Notes: generated by a model not told the origin, from the sequence alone. A stretch of 64,000 bases of DNA from Eriocheir sinensis (GCF_024679095.1 NW_026111618.1:375501-439500), one strand, 5' to 3'; positions 1-15,868 are shown, counted from the stretch's first letter. A program made the numbers and translations.

Positions 1-207
1 GCATAAAAATATATATACAAAAAACACATTAGATAATGTAAATGAGTATAAAAATATGTATAGAAAATACCTATGAAATAATCTAAATTCGTATCGAATT
101 AAATTAAGAAAATACCAATAAAATAATGAAATTTTGGATGAAAATATATATACAAAATACACATAAAATAACCTAAATACAAATACAAATATACACATAA
201 AATATTG
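1..207 (-). repeat. satellite block, reverse
   Basis: Divergent monomers with private variants such as TTAGATAATG and TCGAATTAAATTAAG. A near-identical direct copy lies at 23,596-23,798 and an inverted copy at 47,583-47,790. It is cut by the window edge. Confidence 0.8.
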
Positions 208-982
208 TATTTTGTATATACATTTCAATTCAAATTTAGCTTATTTTATCTGTATTTTGTATATCTATTTTCATACGAATTTAATTACTTTTGTGTATTT
301 TTGTATAGTTTTATACAAATTTACGTTATTTTATGTGTATTTTGTATATTTATATTTATACAAATACACATTCTTTGATTGGTATTTTGTTTATTTATTT
401 TGATACGAATTTACATTATTTTATGTGTATTTTGTATAAATTTTCTTATACGTATTTACTTCATTTTATGTGTATTTTGTATATATATTTTTATACAAAT
501 CTACGTTATCTTATGTGTATTCGTATATATATTTTGAAACAAATTTACATTGTTTTATATGTATTTTGCATATCTATTTCAATACAGATTTACCTTATTG
601 TATGTGTATTTTGTATATTTATTTTAATATAAATTAATTTTTTCATGTGTATTTTGGTATATATATTTTTATAAAAAAATGCTTTATTTAATGGGTATTT
701 TGCATCTTTATTTTCATACAAATTTACATTGTTTTATTAATATTCTGTGTATTTATTTTAATACGATTTTACATTATTCTATTTGTGTTTTGTATATATT
801 TTTTTATACATATTTACATTATTTAATGTGTATTTTGTATATTTTAAAACAAATCTACGTTATTTTATGCGCATCTGTTAAAATATTTTGATACAAATTT
901 ACATTATTTTATGTATTTTGTATATATATTTCAATACAAATTTAGTTTATTTTATGTATATTTTGTATATCTATTTTCATTC
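208..982 (+). repeat. satellite block, forward
   Basis: It begins at the junction AAAATATTGTATTTTG. It matches the reverse complement of 46,808-47,582 along its whole length, and its first 370 bp match 23,799-24,163 directly. Confidence 0.8.
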
Positions 983-3555
983 GTATCAAAATAAATAAAC
1001 AAAATAGCAATCAAATAATGTAAATTTGTATGAGAAAACATATACAAATACACATAAATTAACGCAAATTTCTAAAAAAATATATGTACAAAAATGCACA
1101 TAAAATAAAGTAAATTTGAATAAAAATATATATACAAAACACACATTAAATAAAGTAAATGCGTACATAAAATAACCTAAATTTGTATAAAACTATATAC
1201 AAAAATACACAAAAATATTAAAAATTTGTATGAAAAGAAATATACAAAATACACATAAAATTAGGTAAATTTGTATTGAAATACATATACAAAATACACA
1301 TAGAATAATGTAAATTTGAATGAAAATATATAAACAAATACACTTAAAATAACGTAAATTTGTATAAAATATATATCCAAGATACACATTAAATAATGTA
1401 AATGTGTATAAAAAAAATATTTACAAAAAAGAAATAGAATAATGTAAAATCCTATCAATATAAATACACAGAATATCAATAAAATAATGTAAATTTGTAT
1501 GAAAAGAAAGATGCAAAATTCCCATAAAATAGCGTATTTTTTATAAAAATATATATACCAAAATACACATAAAATATTTAAATTTGTATTGAAATAAATA
1601 TACAAAATGCATATACAGTAAGGTAAATATGTATTGAAAGAGATATTCAAAAATACATATAAAACAAAGTAAATTTGTTTCAAAATATATATACGAATAC
1701 ATATAAAATAACGTAGATTTCTATAGAAATATATATACAAAATACACATGAAATTATGTAAATACGTATAAAAATATATATACAAAATACATATCTAATT
1801 AAATTCGTGTCAAAATAAATAAACAAAATAACATGAAAAGAATGTGTATTTGTATGAAAATAAATAATAGATAATAAATTTGTATGAAATATATATGCAA
1901 GATACACATTAAATAATGTAAATATGTATAAAAAATATATATACAAAAAACAAATAGAATAATGTGAAATCGTATCAAAATAAATACACCGAATATTAAT
2001 AAAATAATGTAAATTTGTATGAAAATAAAGATGCAAAATTCCCATCAAATAGCGCATTTCTTATAAAAATATATATACCAAAATACACATAAAATATTTA
2101 AATTTGTATTGAAGTAAATATACAAAATGCACATACAATAAGGTAAACTTGTCTTGAAAGAGATATGCAAAAATACATATAAAACAATGTAAATTTGTTT
2201 CAAAATATATACGAATACACATAAAATAACGTAGATTTCTATAAAAATATATATACAAAATACACATAAATTAAGTAAATACGTATAAAAATAGATATAC
2301 AAAATACACATAGAATAATGTAAAAATGTTTCAAAAAAAAAAAACAGAATATAAATAAAATAATGTAAATTTGTATGAAAATAAAAATGCAAAATACCCA
2401 TAAAATAAAGCATATTTTTATAAAAATACATATACAAAAATACACATAGCATAATTAAATTTGTATTAAAATTAATATACAAAATGCATATACAATAAGG
2501 TAAATTTGTATTGAAAAAATATGCAAAATACACATAAAACAGTGTAAATTTATTTCAAAATCTATATACGAATTCTCATAAATCAACGTAGATTTCTATA
2601 GAAATATATATACAAAACACACATCAAATGATGTAAACACGTATAAAAATATATATATAAAATACACATTAAATAATGTAAATTCGCGTCAAAATAAATA
2701 AACAAAATATCAATAAAAGAATGTGTATTTGTATGAAAATAGATATACAATATACACATAAAATCACCTAAATTTGTATAAAACTATATACAAAAATACA
2801 CAAAAATAATTTTAATTTGTATGAAAATAAATATACAAAATACACATAAAATTAGGTAAATTTGTATTGAATTACATTTACAAAATACACATAAAACAAT
2901 GTAAATTTGAATGAAAATATATAAACAAATACACTTAAAATAACGTAAAAATGTATAAAATATATATAAAAAATACACATTAAATAATGTAAATATGTAT
3001 GAAAAAATATATACAAAACACAAATAGAATAATATAAAATCGTATCAAAATAAATACACAGAATATTAATAAAATAATGTAAATTTGTATGAAAATTAAG
3101 ATGCAAAATACCCATAAAATAACGCATTTTTTATAAAAATATTTATACCAAGACACACATAAAATATTTGAATTTGTATTAAAATAAATATACAAAATGC
3201 ACATACAATAAGGTAAATTTGTATTGAAATAGATATGCAAAATACATATAAAACCATGTAAATTTTTTTCAAAATATATATACGAATACACATAAAATAA
3301 CGTAGATTTCTATGAAAAAAATATTCAAAATACACATAAAATGAACTAAATACGTATAAAAAAAGGTATACAAAATACACATAAAATAATGTAAACTCGT
3401 ATCAAAATAAATAAACAAAATACTAATAAAAGAATGTGTATTGTATAAATATAAATATACAAAATACAAACAAAATAGCGTAAATTTATATAAAACTATA
3501 TGCAAAAATACACAAAAGTAATTAAATTTGTGTGAAAATAGATATACAAAATACA
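983..3555 (-). repeat. satellite block, reverse
   Basis: A long block of about 57 monomers spanning more than one higher-order cycle. It is the inverted counterpart of 44,362-46,807, and its 5' part also pairs with 48,881-50,758. Confidence 0.85.
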
Positions 3556-4347
3556 TGTGTATTTTGTATATTTATTTTCATACAAATTGAAATTATTTTT
3601 GTTTATTTTTTTATATATTTTCAAACAAATTTTCGTTATTTTATGTGTATTTTGTATACTTATTTATTCTTCAAATATACTTTCTTTTATCTGAATTTTG
3701 TTTATTGAATTTGAAACGAATTTACCTTATTTTGTATATCTATTTCCATACAAATTAAAATTCTTCTGTGTATTTTTGTATATAGTTTTATATAAATTTA
3801 CGTTATTTTATGTGTATTTTGTATATTTATATTTATACAAATACACATTCTTTTATTGGTATTTTGTATATTTATTTTGATACGAATTTACATTATTTTA
3901 TGTGTATTTTGTATACATTTTTTTATACGTATTTACTTCATTTTATGTGTATTCGTATATATATTTTGAAACAAATTTACATTGTTTTATATGTATTTTG
4001 CATATCTATTTCAATACAAATTTACCTTATTGTATGTGTTTTTTGTATATTTATTTTATTACATATTTAATTTTTTGATGTGTATTTTGGTATATATATT
4101 TTTATAAATAAAAAAAATGCATTATTTTATGGGTATTTTGCTTCTTTATTTTCATACAAATTTACATTATTTTATTAATATTCTGTGTATTTATTTTGAT
4201 ACGATTTTACATTATTCTATTTGTGTTTTGTACATATTTTTTTTATACAAATTTACGTTATTTTAAGTGTATTTGTTTATGTATTTTCATTCAAATTTAC
4301 ATTATTTTATGTATATTTTGTGTATGTATTTCAATACAAATTTATAA
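3556..4347 (+). repeat. satellite block, forward
   Basis: It starts at the palindromic junction AAATACATGTGTATTTTG. The first 200 bp carry unusual variants (for example TTATCTGAATTTTG) that recur in inverted form at 44,160-44,361. Confidence 0.8.
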
Positions 4348-5190
4348 ATATATAAACAAATACACTTTAAATAACGTAAATTTGTATAAAAAAAATATGT
4401 ACAAAACACAAATAGAATAATGTAAAATCGTATCAAAATAAATACACAGAATATTAATAAAATAATGTAAATTTGTATGAAAATAAAGAAGCAAAATACC
4501 CATAAAATAACGCATTTTTTATTTATAAAATATATATACCAAAATACACATCAAAAATTAAATTTGTATTAAAATAAATATACAAAAAAAACATACAATA
4601 AGGTAAATTTGTATTGAAATAGATATGCAAAATACATATAAAACAATGTAAATTTGTTTCAAAATATATATACGAATACACATAAAATAACGTAGATTTC
4701 TATAAAAATATATATACAAAATACACATAAAATAAAGTAAATACGTATAAAAAATGTATACAAAAAACACATAAAATAATGTAAATTCGTATCAAAATAA
4801 ATAAACAAAATACCAATAAAAGAATGTGTATTTGTATAAATATAAATATACAAAATACACATAAAATAACGTAAATTTATATAAAACTATATACAAAATA
4901 CACAGAAGTAATTAAATTTGTATGAAAATATATACAAAATACACACAAAATAAGCTAAATTTGAATTGAAATATATATACAAAATACATGAAATAAAGTA
5001 AATTTGTATCAAAATATTTATACAAATACACATATAATAACGTAAATTTGTATGAAAATATATAAACAAAATACACATTAAATAATGTAAATACGTATAA
5101 AAAATATGTACAAAATACACATATAATCATGTAATTCGTATCAAAATAAATAAACAAAATACCAATAAAATAATATAAATTTGTATGAGT
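4348..5190 (-). repeat. satellite block, reverse (partial composite unit)
   Basis: This is the reverse-oriented half of the about 1.88-kb composite unit. It repeats at about 6,240-7,071 and 8,135-8,967, making it a truncated first copy of that tandem series. Confidence 0.8.
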
Positions 5191-5816
5191 AAACGTGTAT
5201 GTTGCATATTTTTTCAATACAAATTTACCTTATTATATACGCATTTTGTATATTAATTTTAATACAAATTTAATTATTCGATGTGTATTTTTGTATCTGT
5301 ATTTGTATATATATTTTTATACGCTTTTACATTATTTAATATTTATTTTGAATTTATACAAATTCATGGTATTTTATGTGTATTTGTATATATATTTTAT
5401 TTAAACTTACATTATCTTATGTGTATTTTGTACATATATTTTTTTACAAATCTACCTTATTTTATGTTTATTTTGTATGTGTATTTTGTATATTTATATT
5501 TATCCAAATACACATTCTTTTATTGGTATTTTGTTTATTTATTTTAATTCGAATTTACATTATTTTATGTGTATTTTGTATACATTTTTTTATACGTATT
5601 TAATTAATTTTATGTGTAATTTGTATATATATTTTTATAGAAATCTACGTTTTTTTATTTATATTCGTATATATATTTTGAAACAAATTTACATTCTTTT
5701 ATATGTATTTTTGCATATCTCTTTCAATACAAATTTAACTTATTGTATGTGCATTTTGTATATTTATTTCAATGCAAATTTAAATATTTTGTGTATTTGG
5801 TATATATATTTTTTTA
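5191..5816 (+). repeat. satellite block, forward half of composite unit copy 1
   Basis: It begins right after TATGAGTAAACGTG, a junction motif that recurs at about 7,071, 8,967, 31,474, 33,782 and 35,658. It is near-identical to 7,072-7,704. Confidence 0.85.
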
Positions 5817-7071
5817 AGATTACGAAAATTTGAATAAAAATATATACAAAAAAACAAAAAAATAAATTTCAATTTGTATGAAAATAGATATACAAAATAC
5901 ACATATAATTAGTTAAATTTGTATTTAAATACATGTACAAAATACACATAAAATAATGTAAATTTGTATGAAATGAAAAGAAATTCACATAAAATTCGCG
6001 TCAAAATAAATAAACAAAATATCAATAAAAGAATGTGTATTTGTATGAAAATAGATATACAAAATACACATAAAATAACCTAAATTTGTATCAAACTATA
6101 TACAAAAATACACAAAAATATTTTAAATTTGTATGAAAATAAATATACAAAATACACATAAAATTAGGTAAATTTGTATTGAAATACATACACAAAATAC
6201 ACATAAAATAATGTAAATTTGAATGAAAATACATAAACAAATACACTTAAAATAACGTAAATTTATATAAAAAAATATGTACAAAACACAAATAGAATAA
6301 TGTAAAATCGTATCAAAATAAATACACAAAATATTAATAAAATAATGTAAATTTGTATGAAAATAAAGAAGCAAAATACCCATAAAATAACGCATTTTTT
6401 ATTTATAAAAATATATATACCAAAATACACATCAAAAAATTAAATTTGTATTAAAATAAATATACAAAAAACACATACAATAAGGTAAATTTGTATTGAA
6501 ATAGATATTCAAAATACATATAAAACAATGTAAATTTGTTTCAAAATATATATACGAATACACATATAATAACGTAGATTTCTATAAATATATATATACA
6601 AAATACACATAAAATGAAGTAAATACGTATAAAAAAATGTATACAAAATACACATAAAATAATGTTAACTCGTATCAAAATAAATAAACAAAATAGCAAT
6701 AAAAGAATGTGTATTTGTATAAATATAAATATACAAAATACACATAAAATAACGTAAATTTATATAAAACTATATACAAAAATACACAGAAGTAATTAAA
6801 TTTGTATGAAAATATACAAAATACACACAAAATAAGCTAAATTTGAATTGAAATATATATACAAAATACATGAAATAAAGTAAATTTGTATCAAAATATT
6901 TATACAAATACACATATAATAACGTAAATTTGTATGAAAATATATAAACAAAATACACATTAAATAATGTAAATACGTATAAAAATATGTACAAAATACA
7001 CATATAATCATGTAATTCGTATCAAAATAAATAAACAAAATACCAATAAAATAATATAAATTTGTATGAGT
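5817..7071 (-). repeat. satellite block, reverse half of composite unit copy 1
   Basis: It begins at the junction AAGATTACGAAAATTTG and matches 7,705-8,967 at an offset of about 1.89 kb. Paralogues lie at 32,526-33,782 and 34,406-35,658. Confidence 0.85.
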
Positions 7072-7704
7072 AAACGTGTATGTTGCATATTTTTTCAATA
7101 CAAATTTACCTTATTATATACGCATTTTGTATATTAATTTTAATACAAATTTAATTATTCGATGTGTATTTTTGTATCTGTATTTGTATATATATTTTTA
7201 TACGCTTTTACATTATTTAATATTTATTTTGAATATATATTTTTATACAAATTCATGGTATTTTATGTGTATTTGTATATATATTTTTATATAAATTTAC
7301 ATTATTTTATGTGTATTTTGTACATATATTTTTTTACAAATCTACCTTATTTTATGTTTATTTTGTATGTGTATTTTGTATATTTATATTTATCCAAATA
7401 CACATTCTTTTATTGGTATTTTGTTTATTTATTTTAATTCGAATTTACATTATTTTATGTGTATTTTGTATACATTTTTTTATACGTATTTAATTAATTT
7501 TATGTGTAATTTGTATATATATTTTTATAGAAATCTACGTTTTTTTATTTATATTCGTATATATATTTTGAAACAAATTTACATTCTTTTATATGTATTT
7601 TTGCATATCTCTTTCAATACAAATTTACCTTATTGTATGTGCATTTTGTATATTTATTTCAATGCAAATTTAAATATTTTGTGTATTTTGGTATATATAT
7701 TTTT
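7072..7704 (+). repeat. satellite block, forward half of composite unit copy 2
   Basis: It differs from 5,191-5,816 by only scattered substitutions and a few small indels. Position 7,076 corresponds to 33,784 in the distant duplicate. Confidence 0.85.
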
Positions 7705-8967
7705 TTAAGATTACGAAAATTTGAATAAAAATATATACAAAAAAACAAAAAAATAAATTTCAATTTGTATGAAAATAGATATACAAAATACACATATAAT
7801 TAGTTAAATTTGTATTTAAATACATGTACAAAATACACATAAAATAATGTAAATTTGTATGAAATGAAAACAAATTCACATAAAATTCGCGTCAAAATAA
7901 ATAAACAAAATATCAATAAAAGAATGTGTATTTGTATGAAAATAGATATACAAAATACACATAAAATAACCTAAATTTGTATCAAACTATATACAAAAAT
8001 ACACAAAAATATTTTAGATTTGTATGAAAATAAATATACAAAATACACATAAAATTAGGTAAATTTGTATTGAAATACATACACAAAATACACATAAAAT
8101 AATGTAAATTTGAATGAAAATACATAAACAAATACACTTAAAATAACGTAAATTTATATAAAAAAATATGTACAAAACACAAATAGAATAATGTAAAATC
8201 GTATCAAAATAAATACACAGAATATTAATAAAATAATGTAAATTTGTATGAAAATAAAGAAGCAAAATACCCATAAAATAACGCATTTTTTTATTTATAA
8301 AAATATATATACCAAAATACACATCAAAAAATTAAATTTGTATTAAAATAAATATACAAAAAACACATACAATAAGGTAAATTTGTATTGAAATAGATAT
8401 GCAAAATACATATAAAACAATGTAAATTTGTTTCAAAATATATATACGAATACACATATAATAACGTAGATTTATAAAATATATATACAAAATACACATA
8501 AAATGAAGTAAATACGTATAAAAAAATGTAAACAAAATACACATAAAATAATGTAAACTCGTATCAAAATAAATAAACAAAATAGCAATAAAAAAATGTG
8601 TATTTGTATAAATATAAATATACAAAATACACTTAAAATAACGTAAATTTATATAAAACTATATACAAAAATACACAGAAGTAATTAAATTTGTATGAAA
8701 ATATATACAAAATTCACACGAAAAAAGCTAAATTTGAATTGAAATATATATACAAAATACATGAAATAAAGTAAATATGTATCAAAATATTTATACAAAT
8801 ACACATATAATAACGTAAATTTGTATGAAAATGTATACACAAAATACACATTAAATAACGTAAATACGTATAAAAAAAATATGTACAAAATACACATATA
8901 ATCATGTAATTCGTATCAAAATAAATAAACAAAATACCAATAAAATAATATAAATTTGTATGAGTAA
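7705..8967 (-). repeat. satellite block, reverse half of composite unit copy 2
   Basis: A tandem copy of 5,817-7,071, also present at 34,406-35,658 (offset about 26.7 kb). Confidence 0.85.
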
Positions 8968-9376
8968 ACGTGTATGTTGCATATTTTTTCAATACAAATT
9001 TACCTTATTATATACGCATTTTGTATATTAATTTTAAAATATGTGTATTTGAATATATATTTTGATACAAATTTACATTATTTTATGTATTTTCTATATT
9101 TATTTCAATTCAAATTTAGCTTATTTTATGTGTCTTTTGTATATCTATTTTCATACAAATTTAATTATTTTTGTTTATTTTGTATTTAGTTTTATACAAT
9201 TTTACGTTATTTTATGTGTATTTTGTATATTTATATTTATACAAGTAAACATTCTTTTATTGGCATTTAGTTTATTTATTTTGATACGAGTTTACATTAT
9301 TTTATGTGTATTTTGTATACATTTTCTTATACGTATTTACTTCATTTTATGTGTATTTTGTATATATATTTTATAG

Positions 9377-9422
<46 letters not shown>

Positions 9423-10780
9423 AAACAAATTTACATTGTTTTATGTGTATTTTGCATATCTATTTCAATACAAATTTACCTTATTGTATGTGCATTTTGT
9501 ATATTTATTGTAATACAAATTTAAATATTTTATGTGTATTTTGGTATATATATTTTAAAAAAATGCGTTGTTTTATGGGTGCTTTGCGTCTTTATTTTCA
9601 TACAAATTTACATTATTTTATTAATATACTGTGTATTTATTTTGATACTATTTTACATTATTCTATTTGTGTTTTGTATATACTTTTTTATTCATATTTA
9701 CATTATTTAATGTGTATTTTCTATATATATTTCATACAAATTTACGTTATTTTAAGTGAATTTGTTTATATATTTTCATTCAAATTTACATTATTTTATG
9801 TGTATTTTGTATATGTATTTCAATAGAAATTTAACTAGTTTTATGTGTATTTTGTATATATATTTTTATACAAATTTAAATTATTTTTGTGTATTTTTTT
9901 AATAGAGTTTTATACAAATTTACAATATTTTGTGTATTTTGTATATCTATTTTCATACAAATACACATTCTTTTATTGATATTTTGTTTATTTATTTTGA
10001 TGCGAATTTATATTATTTAATGTGTATCGTGTATATATATTTTTGTACGTATTTACGTCATTTCATGTGTATTTTTTATATATATTTCTATAGAAATATA
10101 CGTTATTTTATGTGTATTCGTATATATATTTTGAAACAAATATACATTGTTTTATGTGCATTTTGTATATTTTTTCAATACAAATTTCCCTTATTGTACG
10201 TGCATTTTGTATATTAATTTTAATACAAATTTAATTATTCTATGTGTATTCTTGTATATGTATTTTAAGAAAAATATGCTTTATTTTATGGGTATTTTGC
10301 ATCTTTATTTTCATACAAAACTGCATTATTTTATTGATATTCTGTGTATTTATTTTGGTACGGTTTTACATTATTCTATGTATATTTTGTATATCTATTT
10401 TATACAAATGTACGTTATTTTATGTGAATTTGTTTTCATTTCATACAAATTTACATTATTTTATGTGTATTTTGTACATGTTTTTAAATACAAATTTAAC
10501 TAATTATATGTGTATTTTGTATATCTATTTTCATATAAATTGAAATTTATTTTTTTGTTTTTTCGTATATATTTTTATTCAAATTTTCGTAATTTTATGT
10601 TAATTTTGTATATTTATTTTTCTACAAATATACGTTCTTTTATCGGAATTTTGTTTATTTATTTTGATACGAATTTTCATTTTTTTAGGTGTATTTGATA
10701 TATATATTTTTATACTTATTTACATAATTTTATATGTATTTTGAATATATATTTTCATAGAAATGTACTCTATATGTATA
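8968..10780 (+). repeat. satellite block, forward
   Basis: The first about 840 bp are shared with 35,659-36,491. The whole block is the reverse complement of 58,625-60,425 (paired coordinates sum to about 69,400). It contains a 40-bp TA expansion at 9,379-9,418. Confidence 0.85.
9379..9418. repeat. (TA)n tract, 40 bp
   Basis: A pure AT dinucleotide run following ATAGAA. In the paralogue near 36,060-36,105 the same flanks enclose ordinary monomer sequence with CTACGTT and GTGTATTCG, so the run replaced the segment between two adjacent TA cores. Confidence 0.9.
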
Positions 10781-12680
10781 TACATAAAAACACAAAAATA
10801 ATGTAAATTTGTATGAAAATAAATATACAAAATTCACATAAAATTAGGTAAATTTGTATTGAAATACATATACAAAATACACTTAAAATAATGTAAATTT
10901 GAATGAAATTATATAAACAAATACACTTAAAATGACGTTAATTTGTATAAAATATATATAAAAATACACATTAAATAATGAAAATATGTATAAAAAAATA
11001 TATACAAAACACAAATAGTATAATATAAAATCGTATCAAAATATATACACAGAATATTAATAAAATAATGTACATTTGTATGAAAACTAAGATGCAAAAT
11101 ACCTATAAAATAACGCATTTTTTATAAAATTATATATACCAAAATACACATAAAATATTTGAATTTGTATTAAAATAAATATACAAAATGCACATACAAT
11201 AAGGTAAATTTGTATTGAAATAGATATGCAAAAAACATATAAAACAATGTAAATTTGTTTCAAAATATATATACGAATACACATAAAATAACGTAGATTT
11301 CTATAAATATATATATACAAAATACAAATAAAATTAAGTAAATACGAATCAAAAATGTATACAAAATACACATAAAATAATGTAAATATGTATAAATATA
11401 AATAAACAAAATACCAATAAGAGAATGTGTATTTGTATAAATATAAATATACAAAATGCACATAAAATAACGTAAATTTGTAGAAAACTATATACAAAAA
11501 TACACTGAAGTAATTAAATTTGCATGAAAATAGATATACAAAATACACACAAAATAAGCTAAATTTGAATTGGAATATATATACAAAATACATAAAATAA
11601 AGTAAATTCGTTTCAAAATATCTTTAACAAATACACATATAATAACGTAAATTTGTAAAAAAAATATATAAACAAAATACACATTAAGTAATGTAAATAC
11701 GTATAAATTTTTTTTTACAAAATACACCAATAATCAAGTCATTCGTATCAAAATAAATAAACAAAAAACTAATTAAATAATGTAAATTTGTATGAGAAAA
11801 CATATACAAAATACACATAAAATAACGTTTTAAGTTTCTATAAAATATATGTACAAAATGCACATAAAATTAGTTTGCATAAAAAATATATACAAAACAC
11901 ATTAGATAATGTAAATGAGTATAAAATATGTATACAAAATACCTATGAAATAATCTAAATTGTATCGAGTTAAATTAAGAAAATAACAATAAAATAATGT
12001 AATTTTTGATGAAAATATATATAGAAAACACACATAAAATAACCTAAATACAAATACAAATATACACATTAAATAATTTAAAATTGAATGAAATAAATAT
12101 ACAAAATAAACATAAAATAAGGTAAATTTGTAATAAAATATATGTAAGAATACACATAAAATAATATAAATTTGTATGAAAATATAAATACAAATACACA
12201 TAAAATAACATGAATTTGTATAAAATGTTTCAAAATATATACGAATACACACAATAAAATAACGTAAATTTTATGAAAATGTATATATAAAATACACATA
12301 AAATAGTTTAAATACGTAGAAAAATATATATACAATATACACATAAAATAATGTAAATTGTAAAAATTAAATACACAAAATTCCAATAAAAGAATGTATA
12401 TTTAGGAAAATATATATAAAAAACAAATAAAATAACTAGAATTTGTATAAAATATATAAAAAATACACAAAATAATTTAAATTTGTTTGAAAATAGATAT
12501 GCAAAATACACATAAAGTTAGGCAAATTTGTATTGAAATACATATACAAAACTCACATAAAATAATGTAAATTTGTATGAAAATATATAAACAAATACAT
12601 ATAAAATCACGTAAATTTGATAAATATATATATACAAAATATACATTAAATATTTTAAATATGTATAAAAATATATTATA
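10781..12680 (-). repeat. satellite block, reverse
   Basis: Direct paralogue of 36,492-38,004 (offset about 25.4 kb) from about 11,190 onward, and inverted paralogue of 56,723-58,624. It shares private variants such as GATATGCAAAAAACATA. Confidence 0.85.
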
Positions 12681-13752
12681 TTATATATATTTTTATTGAT
12701 ATTTGTTTTTTATGTGTATTTTGAATATGTTTTCATAGAAATTTACATTATTTTATTGGTATTTTGTGTATTTATTTTGATACGAACTACATGATTATTT
12801 GTGTATTTTTTACATTTTTTATACGTATTTACATTATTTCATGTGTATTTTGTTTATATATTTTTATACAAATTTACGTTATTATATGTGTATTTGTATA
12901 GGTATTTTGATACAAATTTACATTATTTTATGTATTTTGTATATATATTTCAATTCAAATTTAGCTTATTTTATGTGTATTTTGTATATCTATTTATTTT
13001 AATACAAAATCAAATATTTTATGTTTTTCGTATATATATTTTTATAAAAAATGAGTTATTTTATGGGTATTTTGCATCTTAATTTTCATACAAATTTACA
13101 TTATTTTATTAATATTTTCTGTATTTATTTTGATACGATTTTACATTATTTTATTTGTGTTTTGTATATATTTTTTATACATATTTACATTATTTAATGT
13201 GTTTTTTGTATATATATTTGATACAAATTTACGTTATTTTAAGTCTATATGTTTATATATTTTCATTCAAATTTACATTATTTTATGTGTATTTTGTATA
13301 TGTATTTCAATTCAAATTTACCTAATTTTATATGTTTTTTGTATATTTATTTTCATACAAGTTTAAATTATTTTTGTGTATTTTTGTTTATAGTTTTATA
13401 CAAATTTAGGTTATTTTATGTGTATTTTGTATATCTATTTTCATACAAATACACATTCTTTTCATGATATTTTGTTTATTTATTTTGACACGAATTAACA
13501 TTATTTAATGTGTATTTTGTATATATATTTTTATACGTATTTACATTATTTCAAGTGTATTTTGTATATAAATTTCTATAGAAATCTGCGTTATTTTATG
13601 TGTATTCGTATATATATTTTGAAACAAATTTACATTGTTTTATGTGTATTTTTCATATTTTTTAAATAAAAATTTAAATTATTTTATTTTAATTTTTTAT
13701 ATTAATTTTAATAAAAATTTTATTAATCTATGTGTATTTTTGTATATGTATA
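12681..13752 (+). repeat. satellite block, forward
   Basis: It begins at the AT-only junction ATATTATATTATATATAT. It corresponds to 38,005-39,102, and its first 370 bp are inverted at 56,350-56,722. Confidence 0.8.
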
Positions 13753-13848
13753 CATGTACAAAATACACATAAAATAATGTAAATTTGTATGAAATGAAAA
13801 CAAATTCACATAAAATAACGTACATTTGTATAAAATAGATATACAAAA
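13753..13848 (-). repeat. short reverse island of about 2 monomers
   Basis: About 95 bp in reverse orientation between two forward blocks. It is entered through TGTATACATGTACA and left through AAATAATTTTATGTG. The paralogous island is 39,103-39,222. Confidence 0.8.
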
Positions 13849-15868
13849 TAATTTTATGTGTATTTTGTATATTGATTTTCATACAAATTTAAATTATTTT
13901 GTGTATTTTGTTTATAGTTTTATACAAACTTAGGTTATTTTATGAGTATTTTGTATATCTATTTTCATACAAATACACATTCTTTTATTGATATTTTGTT
14001 TATCTATTTTGACGAGAATTTAAATTATTTAATGTGTATTTTGTATATATATTTTATACGTATTTACATCATTTCATGTGTATTTTGTATATATCTTTCT
14101 ATAGAAAATCTACGTTATATTATGTGTATTCGTATATCGATTTTTAAACAAATTTACACTTTTATGTGTATTTTTATTTTTTCAATACAAATTTACCTTA
14201 TTGTATATGCATTTTGTATATTAATTTTAATACAAATTTAATTATTCTATGTGTATTTTTGTATATGTATTTTTATAAAAATATGCTTTATTTTATGGGT
14301 ATTTTGCATCTTTATTTTCATACAAATTTACGTTATTTTATTGATATTCTGCTCATTCATTTTGATACGATTTGACATTATTCTATGTGTATTTTGTATA
14401 TATATTTTTCAAACAAATTTATGTTATTTTATGTGTATTTGTTTATATATTCTGACACAAATTTACAATATTTTATGGGTATTTTGTATATATATTTCAA
14501 AAGAAATTTACCTATTTTTATGTGTATTATGAATATCTATTTTCATACAAACTCAAATTATTTTTATGTATTTTTGTATATATTTCAATACAAATTTTAG
14601 TTATGTTATGTGTATTTTGTAAATCTATTTTCAATCAAATATATATTATTTTATTGGTATTTTGTTGATTTATATTGATACGAATTTACATTATTTTATA
14701 TGTACTTTTTACATATATTTTTATACGCATTTACATTATTTAATATTTATTTTGTATATATAATTTTATACAAATTCATGGTATTTTATGTGTATTTGTA
14801 TATATATTTTCACATAAATTTACATTATTTTATGTGTATTTTGTACATATATTTCATTACAAATTTACCTTATTTTATGTTTATTTTGTATATGTATTTT
14901 GTACATTTATATTTATACAAATACACATTCTTTTATTGGTATTTTGTTTATTTATTTTGTTTCGAATTTATATTATTTTATGTGTATTTTGTTTACATTT
15001 TTTTATACGTATTTACCTAATTTTATGTGTATTTTGTATATATATTTTTATAGAGATCTACGTTATTTTATGTGTATTCGTATATATATTTTGAAACAAA
15101 TTTACTTTGTTTTATATGTATTTTTGCATATCTCTTTCAATAGAAGTTTACCTTATTGTATGTGCATTTTGTACATTTATTTCAATACAAATTTAAATAT
15201 TTTATGTGTATTTTGGTATATATTTTTATAAGAAATGCGCTATTTGATGGGAATTTTGCATCTTTATTTTCATACAAATTTACATTATTTTATTAATATT
15301 CGGTGTATTTATTTTGATACGATCTTACATTATTCTATTTGTTTTTTGTATATATTTTTTTTATACATATTTACATTATTTAATGAATATCTTGCATATA
15401 TATTTCATACAAATTTATTATCTATTATTTATTTTCATACAAATACACATTCTTTTCATGATATTTTGTTTATTTATTTTGACACGAATTTACATTACTT
15501 AATTTGTATTTTATATATATATTTTTATACGTATTTACATAATTTCATGTGTATTTTGTATATATATTTCTATAGAAATCTACGTTATTTTATGTGTATT
15601 CGTATATATATTTTGAAACAAATTTACAATGTTTTATTTGTATTTTGCGTTTTTTTCAATACAAATTTACCTTATTGTATGTGTGCATTTTGTATATTAA
15701 TTTTAATACAAATTTAATTATTCTATGTGTATTTTTGTATATGTATTTTTTAAAAAAATATGCTTTATCTTATGGGTATTTTGCATCTTTGTTTTCATAC
15801 AAATTTAAATTATTTTATTGATATTCTGTGTACTTATTTTGATACGATTTTACATTATTCTATGTATA
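13849..15868 (+). repeat. satellite block, forward
   Basis: It matches 39,223-40,887 at an offset of 25,374-25,376 bp until the TA expansion at 40,888. The last about 900 bp recur at 17,912-18,867 and 28,730-29,686. Confidence 0.85.

Noticed and set aside
12660..12690. ATATTATATTATATATAT at 12.67 and 38.00 kb as separate microsatellites
   Set aside because: They are short palindromic junctions between reverse and forward blocks, not expanded tracts.
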